Origin: an uncultured Oscillospiraceae bacterium
GTDB taxonomy: Bacteria > Bacillota_A > Clostridia > Oscillospirales > Oscillospiraceae
Direction of reading: 5' to 3'
DNA: 13,703 nt
NCBI GenBank assembly: GCA_944385265.1
Contig: CALWWO010000008.1
Span: 1-13,703, forward strand
The position numbers and the translations under genes were made by a program. The notes beneath the pieces are model-generated. The model had not been told where the DNA came from. It did no database searches and saw only the letters and a program-made list of their open reading frames with translations. Positions 12,258 to 13,703 of the stretch are shown piece by piece (positions within the stretch are counted from its first letter, which is position 1; each line of letters starts with the position of its first letter).

Positions 12258-13703
12258 ATGAAAAACATAAAACGCATAACAGCTCTTTTGCTCGTCATCT
12301 GCATGTTGATAGGCATTACGGCGTGCGGCGGCGAAACCAGCGGCAGCAGCTCCGGCGGCGATACCGGCAGTACCGGCAGCACCGATAGCTCCGGCGAGCA
12401 GGTAAGCTCAAAAGACACGCTGACCATCGTCTCGCCCTACACTGACCCGGGCAACTTTGACCCGTTCCAGGTTGCGAGCATGCAATCCAGCGCAGTGCAA
12501 AACCATATTCTGGAGCCTCTTACTAGAAGAGACGCTCAGGGTGAAATTTATATGGTGCTGGCTGAAAGCTATGAGTTCGTCGAAAATAACGGGACGACCG
12601 AGCTGATGATCTATCTGAAAGATGATGTGTATTTCCACAACGGCGATAAGATGACGTCCGAAGACGTAGTTTATTGCCTTGAGCTTTATAAGGAGTCAGC
12701 CCTCGGCGCGGCCGACATGATGTGCGTTAACAGCATCGAAGCGGAGGATGAGCTCACCGTAAAATTAACGCTGGACTATATGGATCTCGGAGTTTACGCC
12801 GCTCTCATCGTCAGAATCGTTCCGAAATCATATTATGAAGAGGTAGGTCCTACCAGCTTTGCCCAGAATCCTGTCGGAACCGGATATTTTATGTGGGACG
12901 ATTATGTGACCGGCGACCATGTGACGCTTCAGGCATTTGAAGATTACTGGGGCGATCACGGTACTATCAACACCTTGACGATACGCTTTATTTCCGAAAC
13001 GTCTCAGGCTCTTATCGAGCTTGAAAGCGGAAATGTGGATATCATCGCCGCCGACCTGAGCACCATAACATCGACCGAAGGCAACGACGATATCGAAATC
13101 GTATACGCCCGTCCGCTTCTCAATGAGCACGCAGTGTTCAATTTCAGCGGAGTATTCGCCAATAAGGCGCTCCGTCAAGCGTTTAACTATGGTATCAACC
13201 GCGAGGATCTTGTAAACGGCGCACGTGAGGGTCTTGCTTATCCGTCCTATACCGCCATACTCAGCGATCTTGATTATATCTATAACGAAGAGGCGGCTGA
13301 GATGTATCCGTACGATCCTGAAATGGCAGCCGAGATCATGGCAGAAGAGGGCTATACTGTCGATAACCCATGCGAGATAGACTTACTCTGCGATACATCG
13401 GCGGCACGCACGCTTCAGGCTCAGCAGATCAAAAATATGCTGGATCAGGTTGGCTTCCTTGTAAATATACAGACGTTTGAATCTGCGTCAGCGATCAGCA
13501 TGTTCGGCAGCGGCGAGGGATACGACGTGTTCTTCATCGGCTGCAACGAGCAAGCGGAAGATCCGGCGTCAGCCTGCGCGATGAACATTTATCCGTCACT
13601 GGTCGAGGTAAGCGGCGGTAAATCCATGATATACCTTGACGAGAGCGAAGAGGTCCGGGAGCTTGACGAACTGTTCAAGCAGATATTCTCCACTTCCGAC
13701 GAG
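12258..13703 (+). CDS. ABC transporter solute-binding lipoprotein, oligopeptide type (family 5), 3' end outside window
   Basis: An open frame of 482 codons from ATG 12258 to the window edge, with no stop. Residues 1-22 are a lipoprotein signal peptide (MKNIKRITALLLVICMLIG) ending in the lipobox ITAC, with C23 as the lipidated cysteine. A Ser/Gly/Thr-rich linker (about 24-52) tethers the domain to the outer face of the membrane. The mature domain matches family 5 peptide/nickel/opine binding proteins: ADLxT-like start replaced by LTIVSPYTDPGNFDPFQ, ILEPLTRRDAQGEI, LMIYLKDDVYFHNGDKMTSE, DVVYCLE, NPVGTGYFMWDDY, and KALRQAFNYGINREDLVNG. It would deliver peptides or a similar ligand to a DppBCDF/OppBCDF-like permease, whose genes should lie beyond the right edge. 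AAAGGGGA (12243-12250) is a strong ribosome binding site. The true ligand is not knowable from the sequence. Confidence 0.9.
   Translation, partial: MKNIKRITALLLVICMLIGITACGGETSGSSSGGDTGSTGSTDSSGEQVSSKDTLTIVSPYTDPGNFDPFQVASMQSSAVQNHILEPLTRRDAQGEIYMVLAESYEFVENNGTTELMIYLKDDVYFHNGDKMTSEDVVYCLELYKESALGAADMMCVNSIEAEDELTVKLTLDYMDLGVYAALIVRIVPKSYYEEVGPTSFAQNPVGTGYFMWDDYVTGDHVTLQAFEDYWGDHGTINTLTIRFISETSQALIELESGNVDIIAADLSTITSTEGNDDIEIVYARPLLNEHAVFNFSGVFANKALRQAFNYGINREDLVNGAREGLAYPSYTAILSDLDYIYNEEAAEMYPYDPEMAAEIMAEEGYTVDNPCEIDLLCDTSAARTLQAQQIKNMLDQVGFLVNIQTFESASAISMFGSGEGYDVFFIGCNEQAEDPASACAMNIYPSLVEVSGGKSMIYLDESEEVRELDELFKQIFSTSDE

Overview
The window looks like a chromosomal segment of a Gram-positive, Clostridia-type bacterium (Bacillota), plausibly a gut Oscillospiraceae/Ruminococcaceae relative. 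This rests on the gene order fabF-accB-fabZ-accC-accD-accA, strong purine-rich ribosome binding sites, mid-range GC, a lipoprotein-type solute-binding protein, and a PAS/SARP-type regulator. It is an inference from gene content and order; species cannot be named from the sequence alone.

Layout. (1) 1-4283: the 3' end of a fatty-acid synthesis operon, all on the + strand and tightly packed. It holds the end of fabF, then accB (biotin carrier), fabZ (dehydratase) and the three remaining acetyl-CoA carboxylase subunits accC, accD and accA. Together these make malonyl-CoA and run chain elongation. (2) 4280-5932: an acyl-CoA synthetase gene translationally coupled to accA. It is interrupted by one in-frame TAG at 5381, while both halves remain well conserved. 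(3) 5933-6226: an intergenic stretch with two hairpins and a good sigma-A-like promoter. (4) 6227-8656: a 667-aa PAS-domain regulator with a C-terminal winged helix, followed 12 bases later by a YbgC-like acyl-CoA thioesterase. Together with the upstream genes this forms a fatty-acid/acyl-CoA neighbourhood. (5) 8657-9339: a 683-base stretch without a convincing gene. It starts with a clear terminator, followed by a palindrome-embedded promoter-like sequence and then a dense array of hairpins, including a 74-base direct repeat in two copies. This is the least explained part of the window. (6) 9340-11349: an HD-domain phosphohydrolase and a PepD-type M20 dipeptidase, ending at a strong, probably bidirectional terminator. 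(7) 11458-11949, minus strand: a GNAT acetyltransferase. (8) 12258 to the right edge: an oligopeptide-type ABC transporter solute-binding lipoprotein, incomplete.

The most notable points are the structured repeat region at 8899-9279 and three unusual in-frame changes in the acetyl-CoA carboxylase/acyl-CoA synthetase block: a missing segment in AccC, a one-residue-short zinc knuckle in AccD, and the amber codon in the synthetase. No CRISPR array, tRNA, rRNA, insertion sequence or phage gene was seen.
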